Origin: Ktedonobacterales bacterium
GTDB taxonomy: Bacteria > Chloroflexota > Ktedonobacteria > Ktedonobacterales > Ktedonobacteraceae
DNA length: 64,000 nucleotides
Direction: 5' to 3'
Assembly (NCBI GenBank): GCA_027451525.1
Contig: DAIDJF010000010.1
Coordinates: 1 to 64,000 of the forward strand
This document shows positions 8,358 through 16,381 of the stretch, in pieces. Under the pieces are notes generated by a model. That model was not told the DNA's origin. It ran no database searches and saw only the letters and a program-made list of their open reading frames with translations. The position numbers and the translations under genes are program-made. Positions within the stretch are counted from its first letter, which is position 1; every line of letters starts with the position of its first letter.

Positions 8358-8433
8358 AACAATCCTTTCTTATAAATGCAAAAACACTATGGAAGTACAT
8401 GAGAGGCGTATATGGTACGGGCGAGGCTTGTCC

Positions 8434-10581
8434 TCACACTGCCTGCCAGACCTGCACAGTCTTGTCACCGGAACCAGTGACGATGCGCGTACCATCGGGT
8501 GACCACATCGCGGAGGTCACGTAGTCGGAGTGACCGCTATAGGTAAATGGATTGCTCCCGTTAAACGCGCCCCAGACTTGCGCGGTCTTATCCCAGGAAG
8601 CCGAGACAATATGTTTGCCATCCGGCGACCACGCCACTGCGTTCACGTTGCCACTATGACCATGATAGGTAAAAAATGTATTGCCATTCGTTGGGTCCCA
8701 GACTTGCGCGGTCTTGTCCGCAGATGATGAGGCAATATGCACATCATCAGGTGACCACCGCACAGAAGTTACAGCCGCTGAGTGTCCCTGGTAGGTGAAA
8801 CTTGTGTTGCCATTTGTTGGATTCCAGATCTGCACAGTGCGATCTGAAGAGGCTGAGGCAATGCGTGTGCCATTGGACGACCACGCTACCGACCAGACGA
8901 TGTTGGCATGCCCTTTATACGTGAAACCCCCGCCGTTCGCTGCGTTCCAGACCTGCACCGTGTTGTCTGCAGAACCAGAGGCGATACGTGTGCTATCGGG
9001 TGACCATATCACTGACCAGACCGTCGCCGTGTGACCGCTATAGGTAAACAGCAAATTCCCATTGACAGCATTCCAGACCTGTACCGTGTTGTCAGAAGAG
9101 GCTGAGGCAATGCGCGTGCCATCGGGTGACCATGCTACAGCGGTCACTGCATTGGCGTGACCGCTATAGGTGAATAGCAATGTTCCATCAAGTGCGTTCC
9201 AGACTTGCGCGGTTTTGTCATTCGATGAGGAGACGATATGTTTGCCATCGGGCGACCACGCGACCGCATCGACATATTTCGTATGACCGCGATAGAGCAC
9301 AAAGCGTGTGCCTCGCGGGGATTGCAGTGACCCTGACGTTGGTGAAGGCTGGTGTGCTGGTTGCGGTGTAGGTGACGGTTGCAGATATGTTGAGCCACCA
9401 GCACCTGATGAGCGGGTAAACCACCAGACGCCCGCTCCCGTGAGCGTAGCTGTCGCCACAACGGTCACACCAATCAGAAAGACACGACGTGAGACCTCGT
9501 CTTTCTTTTCTTGATTTGTTTGTATCAATCTATCCGGCGGCGATGCACCTATGTTATTGGTAGCAGGATAGTAGTCTGGTACAGGCGTCATGGCAGGTAG
9601 CGTCGCCTGTAAAGGGGTCGCAGGCGGCGTCTGCATCGGGGGTACGGCTGGTTGTGTGTTTTGTATAGACACAACTGATGGTTGTGTCATCTGTATAGGT
9701 GGCATAACGGGCAGCGTCACCTGCATTGATGGCGCAGTCATAGAGGAAGGAGCCGCGTGCTGGGTGCTTGCGCTGGCCTGTTCCAACGCGGTTGCGAAAG
9801 CGCGCATGGAGCCAAATCGCTCCTCAGGCTTCTTGGCAAGCGCAATCATAATTACTTGCTCAACGGCTGGCGAGAGCGAGGGCAGATGTTGGCGCAGTGG
9901 CGGCGGTGGTGTGATGCTGTGCTTGACGGCAACCTCGGTAAAAGAGCCATGAAAGGGGCGCGTGCCACTAAGCCACTCGTAGACGACAATGCCGAGCGAG
10001 TACTGATCGCTGGCGGGGCGTGGATGAGACTCGATCTGTTCTGGGGCCATGTAGGCAATCGTGCCCGCCATATCTTTCGTGCTCTGGTAGCGCGAGCTTT
10101 GTGAAATCATGGCGATACCAAAATCGCCGAGCAGGATGCGTCCATCATGGGCGATCAGCATATTCTCCGGCTTCACATCGCGATGAATAACATGTGGAGA
10201 CTGGTCATGCGCGTATTGCAGGGCAAGGGCGACCTGTTTAACGTATTCCACAACGATTGACAAAGGCACGTGAGAGCCGGGGGGATAGCGCGTGCGCAAT
10301 GTGCCGCCTGGGGCATAATCCATGACGAGAAAAGGTGTGCCGTTGTCCACGCCAAAGTCGAAGACACGCACAATATAGGGGTGATTTAAGCGCGCAAGCG
10401 TGCGCGCCTCTTGCTTGAAAAGTTCCGTATCTTCCAGCGTGAGTCGCGTATGTAGTAGTTTAATCGCGGCATATGTGCCGAGATGGATGTGTTCACCCAG
10501 ATAGACCTGTGCAAAGCCGCCCTGTCCCAGCAGGCGTTGCAGGCGGTAATTGCCGATCTGTTGTCCAATGCGCTCACTCAT
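8434..10581 (-). CDS. Membrane Ser/Thr protein kinase with C-terminal WD40 propeller
   Basis: A 715-residue paralogue of the kinase at 5.2 kb. Glycine loop GQGGFAQVYLG (19-29), K41, HRDVKPEN (D135) and DFG (153-155) are intact. A long linker (about 270-360) is built of PxxQ-type repeats with Met and Thr. A membrane helix (about 367-388) again follows VSRR, then a second Pro/Ser-rich linker and seven WD40 blades (427-715). The N-terminal 45 residues are almost the same as in the paralogue, which points to a fairly recent duplication around the methyltransferase gene. Start: GAGGGAAACACGC before ATG. Confidence 0.95.
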   Translation of the reverse strand: MSERIGQQIGNYRLQRLLGQGGFAQVYLGEHIHLGTYAAIKLLHTRLTLEDTELFKQEARTLARLNHPYIVRVFDFGVDNGTPFLVMDYAPGGTLRTRYPPGSHVPLSIVVEYVKQVALALQYAHDQSPHVIHRDVKPENMLIAHDGRILLGDFGIAMISQSSRYQSTKDMAGTIAYMAPEQIESHPRPASDQYSLGIVVYEWLSGTRPFHGSFTEVAVKHSITPPPPLRQHLPSLSPAVEQVIMIALAKKPEERFGSMRAFATALEQASASTQHAAPSSMTAPSMQVTLPVMPPIQMTQPSVVSIQNTQPAVPPMQTPPATPLQATLPAMTPVPDYYPATNNIGASPPDRLIQTNQEKKDEVSRRVFLIGVTVVATATLTGAGVWWFTRSSGAGGSTYLQPSPTPQPAHQPSPTSGSLQSPRGTRFVLYRGHTKYVDAVAWSPDGKHIVSSSNDKTAQVWNALDGTLLFTYSGHANAVTAVAWSPDGTRIASASSDNTVQVWNAVNGNLLFTYSGHTATVWSVIWSPDSTRIASGSADNTVQVWNAANGGGFTYKGHANIVWSVAWSSNGTRIASASSDRTVQIWNPTNGNTSFTYQGHSAAVTSVRWSPDDVHIASSSADKTAQVWDPTNGNTFFTYHGHSGNVNAVAWSPDGKHIVSASWDKTAQVWGAFNGSNPFTYSGHSDYVTSAMWSPDGTRIVTGSGDKTVQVWQAV

Positions 10582-10634
10582 GCGTGTTTCCCTCTTACAC
10601 GATGATCTGTATGTGTATCAAATTTACATTGCTA

Positions 10635-10665
10635 GTATAGCATAGTTTATGTTTGTTGTCTCAAG
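10635..10665 (-). promoter_or_regulatory. Promoter of the second WD40 kinase
   Basis: Minus strand: TTGAGA (10660-10665), 19 bases, TATACT (10635-10640) with TATGC in front. The arrangement is base-for-base the same in both hexamers as the promoter at 7449-7479, suggesting shared control of the two kinases. Confidence 0.65.
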
Positions 10666-10785
10666 AAGCATGAGCAAAAATTGGATAAACAGGCTGTGAA
10701 AGAGCATCGGTATCAGAAGGCAATAAAAAGAAGATAGCAGCTATACCTGGATAGCGTGCATAGTATAGCTGCTGCTCTTTACCAT

Positions 10786-13305
10786 TTACGGAAACCCCGG
10801 TAGTCCAGGGAATGGTGGGAAGCCTGGCAGATTGGGGAAGCCAGGATTCACGATAGGCGGGCCGGGCGGAATGATCGGTGGTCCTGGTGGGATAATTGGC
10901 GGTTGCGTGCAACCATCTCCTGTGCAGCCAACTGGCGGTTGAACAGGTGCTTGATAGAAGCCCTGAATGGTGGGTAGTGTGCCATCAATAAACCAGTCTG
11001 TCACTGTTGGTTCACCAGGATGCGGGGCAAGGCCCGTTAAGGCCGACACGGTTCCCGCGTGAACGTCACTCGGCCTGACAAAATCTGAAGGCGGGTAGTG
11101 ATAGAGGTTTGAGGCGTACTCCATCACGTCGTGCCAGATCGGACCAGCACCCGTGATACCAATCACATTATTCATAATGCTATTGTCGCTATTGCCTGCC
11201 CAGACACCTACAGCAAGATAAGGCGTGTAGCCCAGTGTCCAGTTATCGCGGAAACTATCGGTTGTGCCCGTTTTCGCGGCGGCGGGACGGTCCAATTCCA
11301 GCGGGTTGCCCGGCCCGAACTCGTGATAGCGGGCAGCCTTGTCGGAGAGGATGCTATCAATCAGATACGAGACATCGGCTCCAAGCGCGCGTACGCCATG
11401 TGGATGTGTCGAGTCATATTTATAGAGCGAATGGCCCGTGTTATCGGTAATCTCCAACACGGAGACCGGAGGGACGCGCACACCCTGGTTCGCAAAGGTG
11501 GCATAAGCTCCCGTCAAGTGCAGTAGTGAGACCTCAGTTGAGCCAATCGCCATCGAGGGTCCTAGGTCTGAGAGCGGCTTGCTGGCAACCTCGCTGAGGC
11601 CGAGACGTGCAGCCATATTCAGTACGTTGGGAATGCCTGTAAATTCGATAGTGTCGATGGCGGGAATATTGAATGAGTTGGCGATAGCGGTGCGAATAGT
11701 CATGGGATAGCCCGTGTGGAACGTCCCATCATAGTTTTGCGGCGAATAGTAGGGCGGTTGCAGATTACCGGGATAATAGGTTTTATGATCGGGCACAATC
11801 ATCGCCGGATACCAGCCCATTTCAAAGGCGGTCGAATAGACGACGGGTTTAAAAGACGATCCTGGCTGGCGCAAGGCAAGGGCTGCGTTAAACTGGCCCT
11901 GCATCTGCGGCGTGTTCTGGTTATAATTTGCGCTGCCGTCCATCGCCAAAATCTCGCCTGTCGAGGGCGTCATGACGACTACGGCACCATTATTCACGTT
12001 GTTGGTCACATTCAACGGCCCATAATAGCCCATATATGAGTCTTGCTGCGGCTTATAGAGATGGTTATAGACACTCTGCTCAACATAGTTTTCCAAATTG
12101 AGATCGAGCGAGGTGTAGATGTTATAACCGCCATTGAGCAGGTTTTGCGCTCCCAGCAGTGGAATGAGTACCTGGTCGATGACGTAATGCACGAAATGCG
12201 GGGCCAGCATATGATGCGTAGCCGTGTAGGGACGGAAGTTGAATGCGGCGGTTTCCGTTTCTGCCGCGCCCGCCTGCTGTGCAGTAATCATGTGCAGGCT
12301 GATCATTGAATCGAGAACAGCCTTCTGGCGTTGTAGGGCGATCGCTTTATTGACGGTTGGGTCGTAGTATGAAGGACTTTGCGGCAGACCCGCCAGCATA
12401 GATGCCTGCGCCAGATCGAGTTGCGCGACGGCGGGCTTACACTGCGTGTTCGTACACTGTGGCTTGAGATTGAAGTAATCTTGGGCAGCCGCCTCAACAC
12501 CGTAATTCAGATCGCCATAGTAAACAGTATTGAGGTACATTTCCATGATCTTCCACTTGGGATATTGCTCTGTCAAACCTGTTGCCAGTAAGGCCTCTTC
12601 GCCCTTGACCTGAAAAGTGCGCGGTTGGCCTGCAAACAACTGATTTTTGATGATCTGTTGCGTAATCGTACTGGCTCCCTCGACAATCTGATGACTTTGC
12701 AGGTCAGAAAGGGCGGCGCGCACGATGCCGTAGTAGTCTACGCCGCTATTGGTCCAGAAGGTATGGTCCTCGGCGGCCACTGTCGCTTTGATCAGTAAGG
12801 GCGAGATGTTCTGGTAATCTACATAGGTACGCCGTCCATGCCCTACCTGCTGGTCATAGAGTTCATAGAGGAGCTTTCCGTTGCGATCATAGATATGCGT
12901 GGTCTGGAATAGTGAGTGCGTGGCAATTTTGTTGAGGAGCGGCAATTGGGATTGATAATAGGCATAAGCCCCACCGACGCTTCCAGAGATCAGAATAATG
13001 AGTAGCGCGAATGTAATAATTGCTACTGTGAAGAGACGCGAACCGCGATTACTCGTGAGTATATGGCGTCGCTTCCACTTCAAAATGCGCTTCATGTGTG
13101 TCCGTCTGGAAGGGATAGGTTCAGACGATATGTGCGCTGGGAGGGGCGCAAGCGGAACGGGCGGCTCTACAGTAACTACCATTAAGCCGCGCTCAGGAGC
13201 GCGTTCTTGCTCCGTGTCCTGCTGTTCATCAGTATGAGACGTGTGACCAGAGGCCAGCGGCTCTGGCGAAGATTGTTCTGCATGTTGCTCTTCTGGCTCA
13301 TCCAT
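10786..13305 (-). CDS. Class A penicillin-binding protein (transglycosylase/transpeptidase)
   Basis: An 839-residue bifunctional peptidoglycan synthase. An 85-residue cytoplasmic tail rich in Glu, Pro and Arg precedes one membrane helix (about 91-115). The GT51 glycosyltransferase domain has ATVAAEDHTFW with the catalytic glutamate (E179) and EGASTITQQIIKNQLF. The transpeptidase domain has SSFK (nucleophile S483), an SFN triad motif in AIANSFNIPA and AKTGTTDSF. The tail after about residue 770 is a run of Pro, Gly, Ile and Phe, probably a wall-spanning or binding segment. The ATG at 13305 is preferred; an in-frame TTG at 13326 is possible and neither has a strong ribosome site. Confidence 0.94.
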   Translation of the reverse strand: MDEPEEQHAEQSSPEPLASGHTSHTDEQQDTEQERAPERGLMVVTVEPPVPLAPLPAHISSEPIPSRRTHMKRILKWKRRHILTSNRGSRLFTVAIITFALLIILISGSVGGAYAYYQSQLPLLNKIATHSLFQTTHIYDRNGKLLYELYDQQVGHGRRTYVDYQNISPLLIKATVAAEDHTFWTNSGVDYYGIVRAALSDLQSHQIVEGASTITQQIIKNQLFAGQPRTFQVKGEEALLATGLTEQYPKWKIMEMYLNTVYYGDLNYGVEAAAQDYFNLKPQCTNTQCKPAVAQLDLAQASMLAGLPQSPSYYDPTVNKAIALQRQKAVLDSMISLHMITAQQAGAAETETAAFNFRPYTATHHMLAPHFVHYVIDQVLIPLLGAQNLLNGGYNIYTSLDLNLENYVEQSVYNHLYKPQQDSYMGYYGPLNVTNNVNNGAVVVMTPSTGEILAMDGSANYNQNTPQMQGQFNAALALRQPGSSFKPVVYSTAFEMGWYPAMIVPDHKTYYPGNLQPPYYSPQNYDGTFHTGYPMTIRTAIANSFNIPAIDTIEFTGIPNVLNMAARLGLSEVASKPLSDLGPSMAIGSTEVSLLHLTGAYATFANQGVRVPPVSVLEITDNTGHSLYKYDSTHPHGVRALGADVSYLIDSILSDKAARYHEFGPGNPLELDRPAAAKTGTTDSFRDNWTLGYTPYLAVGVWAGNSDNSIMNNVIGITGAGPIWHDVMEYASNLYHYPPSDFVRPSDVHAGTVSALTGLAPHPGEPTVTDWFIDGTLPTIQGFYQAPVQPPVGCTGDGCTQPPIIPPGPPIIPPGPPIVNPGFPNLPGFPPFPGLPGFP

Positions 13306-13486
13306 AGAAATACGGCTCACTCTCAATGTATGTAGTGCAATAGAAATATTTTACGTTCAAGACTATAACGTATAGATATCTCAATTTGTTTCTCTGTGTC
13401 TTTATACCTCTGTGACGCAGTATGAGAGCGAAACGTATGGTCGCCATTTGCTTCAGAACATGACAGTCACAATCTATATCGCCATC

Positions 13487-14014
13487 TCAGAGCCAGATGC
13501 GCCAGCGATCATCTGCGCTTACGGAGTCATCGCGTAGCGTTGCATCGTTGGGCCAGAGTGTGGCGGCAGGATTCAGACCTTTGCGCACAATGGCAATAGC
13601 TCCCGCCCAGGTTTCATCGCTACTGAGAGCATCTAACTCAGCAGGAGAGAAGAAGCGCGCATCGTCCAGTTCCGCCAGATTGGGACGTAGATCGCTCACG
13701 GGCGAGAGCAGGCGGGCGCGAAACATAAAGAAATAGTTTTGCTCACCATCATCCATCGCCCACAGGCGTACACCTAGCAGGCCTTCAATCTCGACGCGCA
13801 AATTGGTCTCTTCCAATGTCTCGCGGGCGGCTGCCACATCGGGCATCTCGCCCAAATTGACGCGCCCAGCAGGGAGAAGATAGCGGCCTTTCGTTGCCCC
13901 ATAGATGGTACGCACGAGCAAGACGCTGCCATTGTGAACAACAACCGCCCCCGCGCCAATACTGAGCGGGCGGCGCGGGCGTGCTACTTGCGTGAGTGGC
14001 GATATTTCTTCCAT
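13487..14014 (-). CDS. Nudix hydrolase
   Basis: A 175-residue Nudix-fold protein. The Nudix box is GRVNLGEMPDVAAARETLEE (about 50-69) followed by TNL. Spacing G-x5-E-x7-RE-x2-EE is correct, with Asn in place of the usual Gly after EE-x. Family members hydrolyse nucleoside diphosphates linked to other groups; the substrate here is not readable. The C-terminal extension (RDDSVSADDRWRIWL) is not typical. The start follows AGGAG at a rather long spacing of 12-13 bases. It is a single gene, divergent from the membrane protein at 14.2 kb. Confidence 0.9.
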   Translation of the reverse strand: MEEISPLTQVARPRRPLSIGAGAVVVHNGSVLLVRTIYGATKGRYLLPAGRVNLGEMPDVAAARETLEETNLRVEIEGLLGVRLWAMDDGEQNYFFMFRARLLSPVSDLRPNLAELDDARFFSPAELDALSSDETWAGAIAIVRKGLNPAATLWPNDATLRDDSVSADDRWRIWL

Positions 14015-14208
14015 AATTGTATTATGCTCCTGTTATTGCATAGAGACCAGAATGGCTCGATTGTATAAAGCTGTGTCATCTCTGTCAAGAGCGATGACGC
14101 CGTGCTTGTTCTCAGGACCTTGTTTTTGCTACATTCATATCAGATTCAGCATACGGCCATACTATTTTTAGCAAGAACCCGGTATTTTCAGATGATAAGT
14201 GGAATAAG

Positions 14209-15732
14209 ATGCCAGAAAAGCCTAAACAGGGATCACAAGAATACCCACGCTTCTCAGAACAAGAAGATTTGCGGGTAACAATAGATAATCTTCCGCCAGA
14301 AGAGCGTGTGCCGAGTCTAGCTGAGACGTTTGCACGCATCCCTGTCTCTGGCTGGAAACCATCTGTAACACAGCGGCAATTTACCATTGCGATGCGTATT
14401 GGTGTGGCTATCGGTATTGTATTGCTGATTGTACTGGTTATGCCGGATAGCGCGCGTTTCCTCTCAAGAATGACAGGACAGGTTATACACACGATTGTAC
14501 CGCCGCCATCGCCCACGCTCCCCCCCGACTATGGCCGTTTCTATCTCGATGCCGCCATTCCCGGCACAACGGTTATGCTTGATGAGCATCCTATCAGTTT
14601 GCCACGCATCGGTATTGACGCTCCCCTCCACCTGAGTGCAGGGCGGCATACCCTTTTTTGGAGTGTGCCGCCCTTTAATGCTCAGGTGTGTACCATCAGC
14701 ATACCCTTTGTTGCTAGTGATACTTGCCACTTCACGATCACACAGGTTTTCTATCATAATACCTCCTATCAGGTGATCCTCTTACCTGAGTCGTTGAGCG
14801 ACCTCACAAGCAAGCAGCGGATCCAATTAATGAGCACGATTGAGCGGGCTTTGGCTGCGCTCTCGACCACAGAGACGGTCGAGAAAGGGGAACTGTTTAC
14901 AGGTTCCAATGGGCCAACGGTTGCCACGCAAACTATGCAGGCCACGCTCACAATGCATTTTCATCTTCAACAGGACGATCAGACCTGTCAGGCCTTTGTC
15001 GTGATGCTGGCACAGAATGGTATTCCGTGCAAGATCGAGGGGCAATCATGCGCGCAGCTCTGCACCATTCCCTGGCAGGCACGACAGCACTATGCCACCC
15101 TGCTTGGCCCCTCTACCTGGTTGGCGTTTGCGACAACGGATGCCAGTTGGACTTATCATACGCCCGACGGCCAGCTAGTAGGCAGCAACGAACCGCTAGG
15201 AGCTGGTGGTTCGCTACTCAATCGTCAAATGGTGTTCTTACGTATTACGTGGAAGATCATGTGGAACGTACAAGTATTACTTGGTTCAGAGCTACAAAGC
15301 CCCATTTACGCGGACTGGTACGCGGAACGTGGTTTGCCTCATACGCCCTCTACCTCATTAGAAGCGATGCTAGTTGGCGACGACCCCGCGTGTGGGGCCG
15401 CACGCGGCTATCTCGCGGGTGGTCTGGCACGCGCGCCGATCAACGGGCCAGTTTCAAGAGAGGAGCATGTCTATCTGGTTTCTTCTTCCAACCTGGCACA
15501 AGGTTGCCTGATCGAAGTGACAAGTGGAGGAACAAACCAGAATGGCGTGACGGGACACGTGATAGGTGATACCGCCTACTATATTGTGCGCTTTGGCGTG
15601 CTGGAGGCAGCAAACGATGTAGCTTACCTGCAAGCCCCCGAACTGCCCCGTGCCGACGCACATGCCTTGCAAATAGTAGACATGCTCAAGAACTACCCTG
15701 GACAGGATGTGACGCTCCAGGTGGGCGGGTAA
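14209..15732 (+). CDS. Single-pass membrane protein of unknown function, 507 aa
   Basis: Not recognised as a named family. An 80-residue polar N-terminus leads to one membrane helix (MRIGVAIGIVLLIVLVM, about 62-78) and a Pro-rich hinge (IVPPPSPTLPPDYGRF). The segment DAAIPGTTVMLDEHPIS to LSAGRHTLFW looks like a PEGA-type beta domain, often found in surface proteins. Cysteines are frequent in the outer part (for example CKIEGQSCAQLC), suggesting disulphides. The C-terminal region ends in NYPGQDVTLQVGG. It precedes the HEPN/NTPase pair on the same strand but by 196 bases and with a promoter between, so it is not clearly part of that unit. Confidence 0.8.
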   Translation: MPEKPKQGSQEYPRFSEQEDLRVTIDNLPPEERVPSLAETFARIPVSGWKPSVTQRQFTIAMRIGVAIGIVLLIVLVMPDSARFLSRMTGQVIHTIVPPPSPTLPPDYGRFYLDAAIPGTTVMLDEHPISLPRIGIDAPLHLSAGRHTLFWSVPPFNAQVCTISIPFVASDTCHFTITQVFYHNTSYQVILLPESLSDLTSKQRIQLMSTIERALAALSTTETVEKGELFTGSNGPTVATQTMQATLTMHFHLQQDDQTCQAFVVMLAQNGIPCKIEGQSCAQLCTIPWQARQHYATLLGPSTWLAFATTDASWTYHTPDGQLVGSNEPLGAGGSLLNRQMVFLRITWKIMWNVQVLLGSELQSPIYADWYAERGLPHTPSTSLEAMLVGDDPACGAARGYLAGGLARAPINGPVSREEHVYLVSSSNLAQGCLIEVTSGGTNQNGVTGHVIGDTAYYIVRFGVLEAANDVAYLQAPELPRADAHALQIVDMLKNYPGQDVTLQVGG

Positions 15733-15773
15733 AACATCTTCAAGAAAGCCAATTGAGACCGTTGTTTTTCTCA

Positions 15774-15802
15774 TTGCACGGTTCCCTAACATAGAGTAAT
15801 AT
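15774..15802 (+). promoter_or_regulatory. Probable promoter of the HEPN/NTPase pair
   Basis: TTGCAC (15774-15779), a 17-base spacer and TAATAT (15797-15802). The start point would be near 15809, giving a leader of about 120 bases before the HEPN gene. The leader is AT-rich, and I see no riboswitch in it. Confidence 0.5.
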
Positions 15803-15928
15803 GAGTAATTATTTAGGGTCATCTGAATACTTACTTGAGTCTGAAATATATTGCAATCTACTTGTAGATGACGTAATATATTTTGGCGATATTCCATTAA
15901 ACAGGTTTGTGGAAGGGGAACGGGCACA

Positions 15929-16381
15929 TTGGTCTATCAACATGATACATTTGACCGCCGCATCCAACTTGGAGCGTCACGCAGAAGACGCGAAGACGCC
16001 CTGGCACTACACGAAGCAGGTCGGTGGGCTGGAGCTATTTATTTAGCGGGATGTGCGATAGAATGTTCGTTAAAGGCTCTTATTTGCTACCAAGAGCAAA
16101 AGCATAATCTGAAAGATACACGCCTTTACCAAAGAACCAGCAGAGGGAACGAATTGCATAGTCTAGAAATCTTACTTGAGGAGACGCCTGCTATTCGTAA
16201 CGCAATTAAGTTAGATCGAACTGGGACATATAAAAATGCGTGGCAGATTATCACTAACGAATGGCAAAAAGATAAGTTACGTTACTGGGACAAAGAAGGT
16301 GATAAAGAGACCAGCGAACGTTTTCTCAAAGCAGTAAAATTGATACATAATTATATCTTGGAGCAACAGGGGGCATTGTGA
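15929..16381 (+). CDS. HEPN-domain protein
   Basis: A 150-residue all-helical protein. Residues 17-52 (SRRRREDALALHEAGRWAGA then IYLAGCAIECSLKALI) are the typical two-helix HEPN core, and ELHSLEILLEE (75-85) fits the family's following segment. The last helix has R131 and H140, a spacing of eight, not the R-x4-6-H of active HEPN RNases; an RGNELH stretch (72-77) has R-x4-H but at an unusual place. Nuclease activity is therefore open. The TTG start at 15929 follows GGAAGGGGAA; the stop overlaps the next gene's start (GTGA), so the two are translationally coupled. The region is richer in AT than its neighbours. Confidence 0.75.
   Translation: MVYQHDTFDRRIQLGASRRRREDALALHEAGRWAGAIYLAGCAIECSLKALICYQEQKHNLKDTRLYQRTSRGNELHSLEILLEETPAIRNAIKLDRTGTYKNAWQIITNEWQKDKLRYWDKEGDKETSERFLKAVKLIHNYILEQQGAL

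Noticed and set aside
15801-16046. 81-codon open frame overlapping the HEPN gene start
   Set aside because: Its ATG lies inside the predicted -10 box, it lacks a ribosome site, and its second half overlaps the clearly coding HEPN frame.
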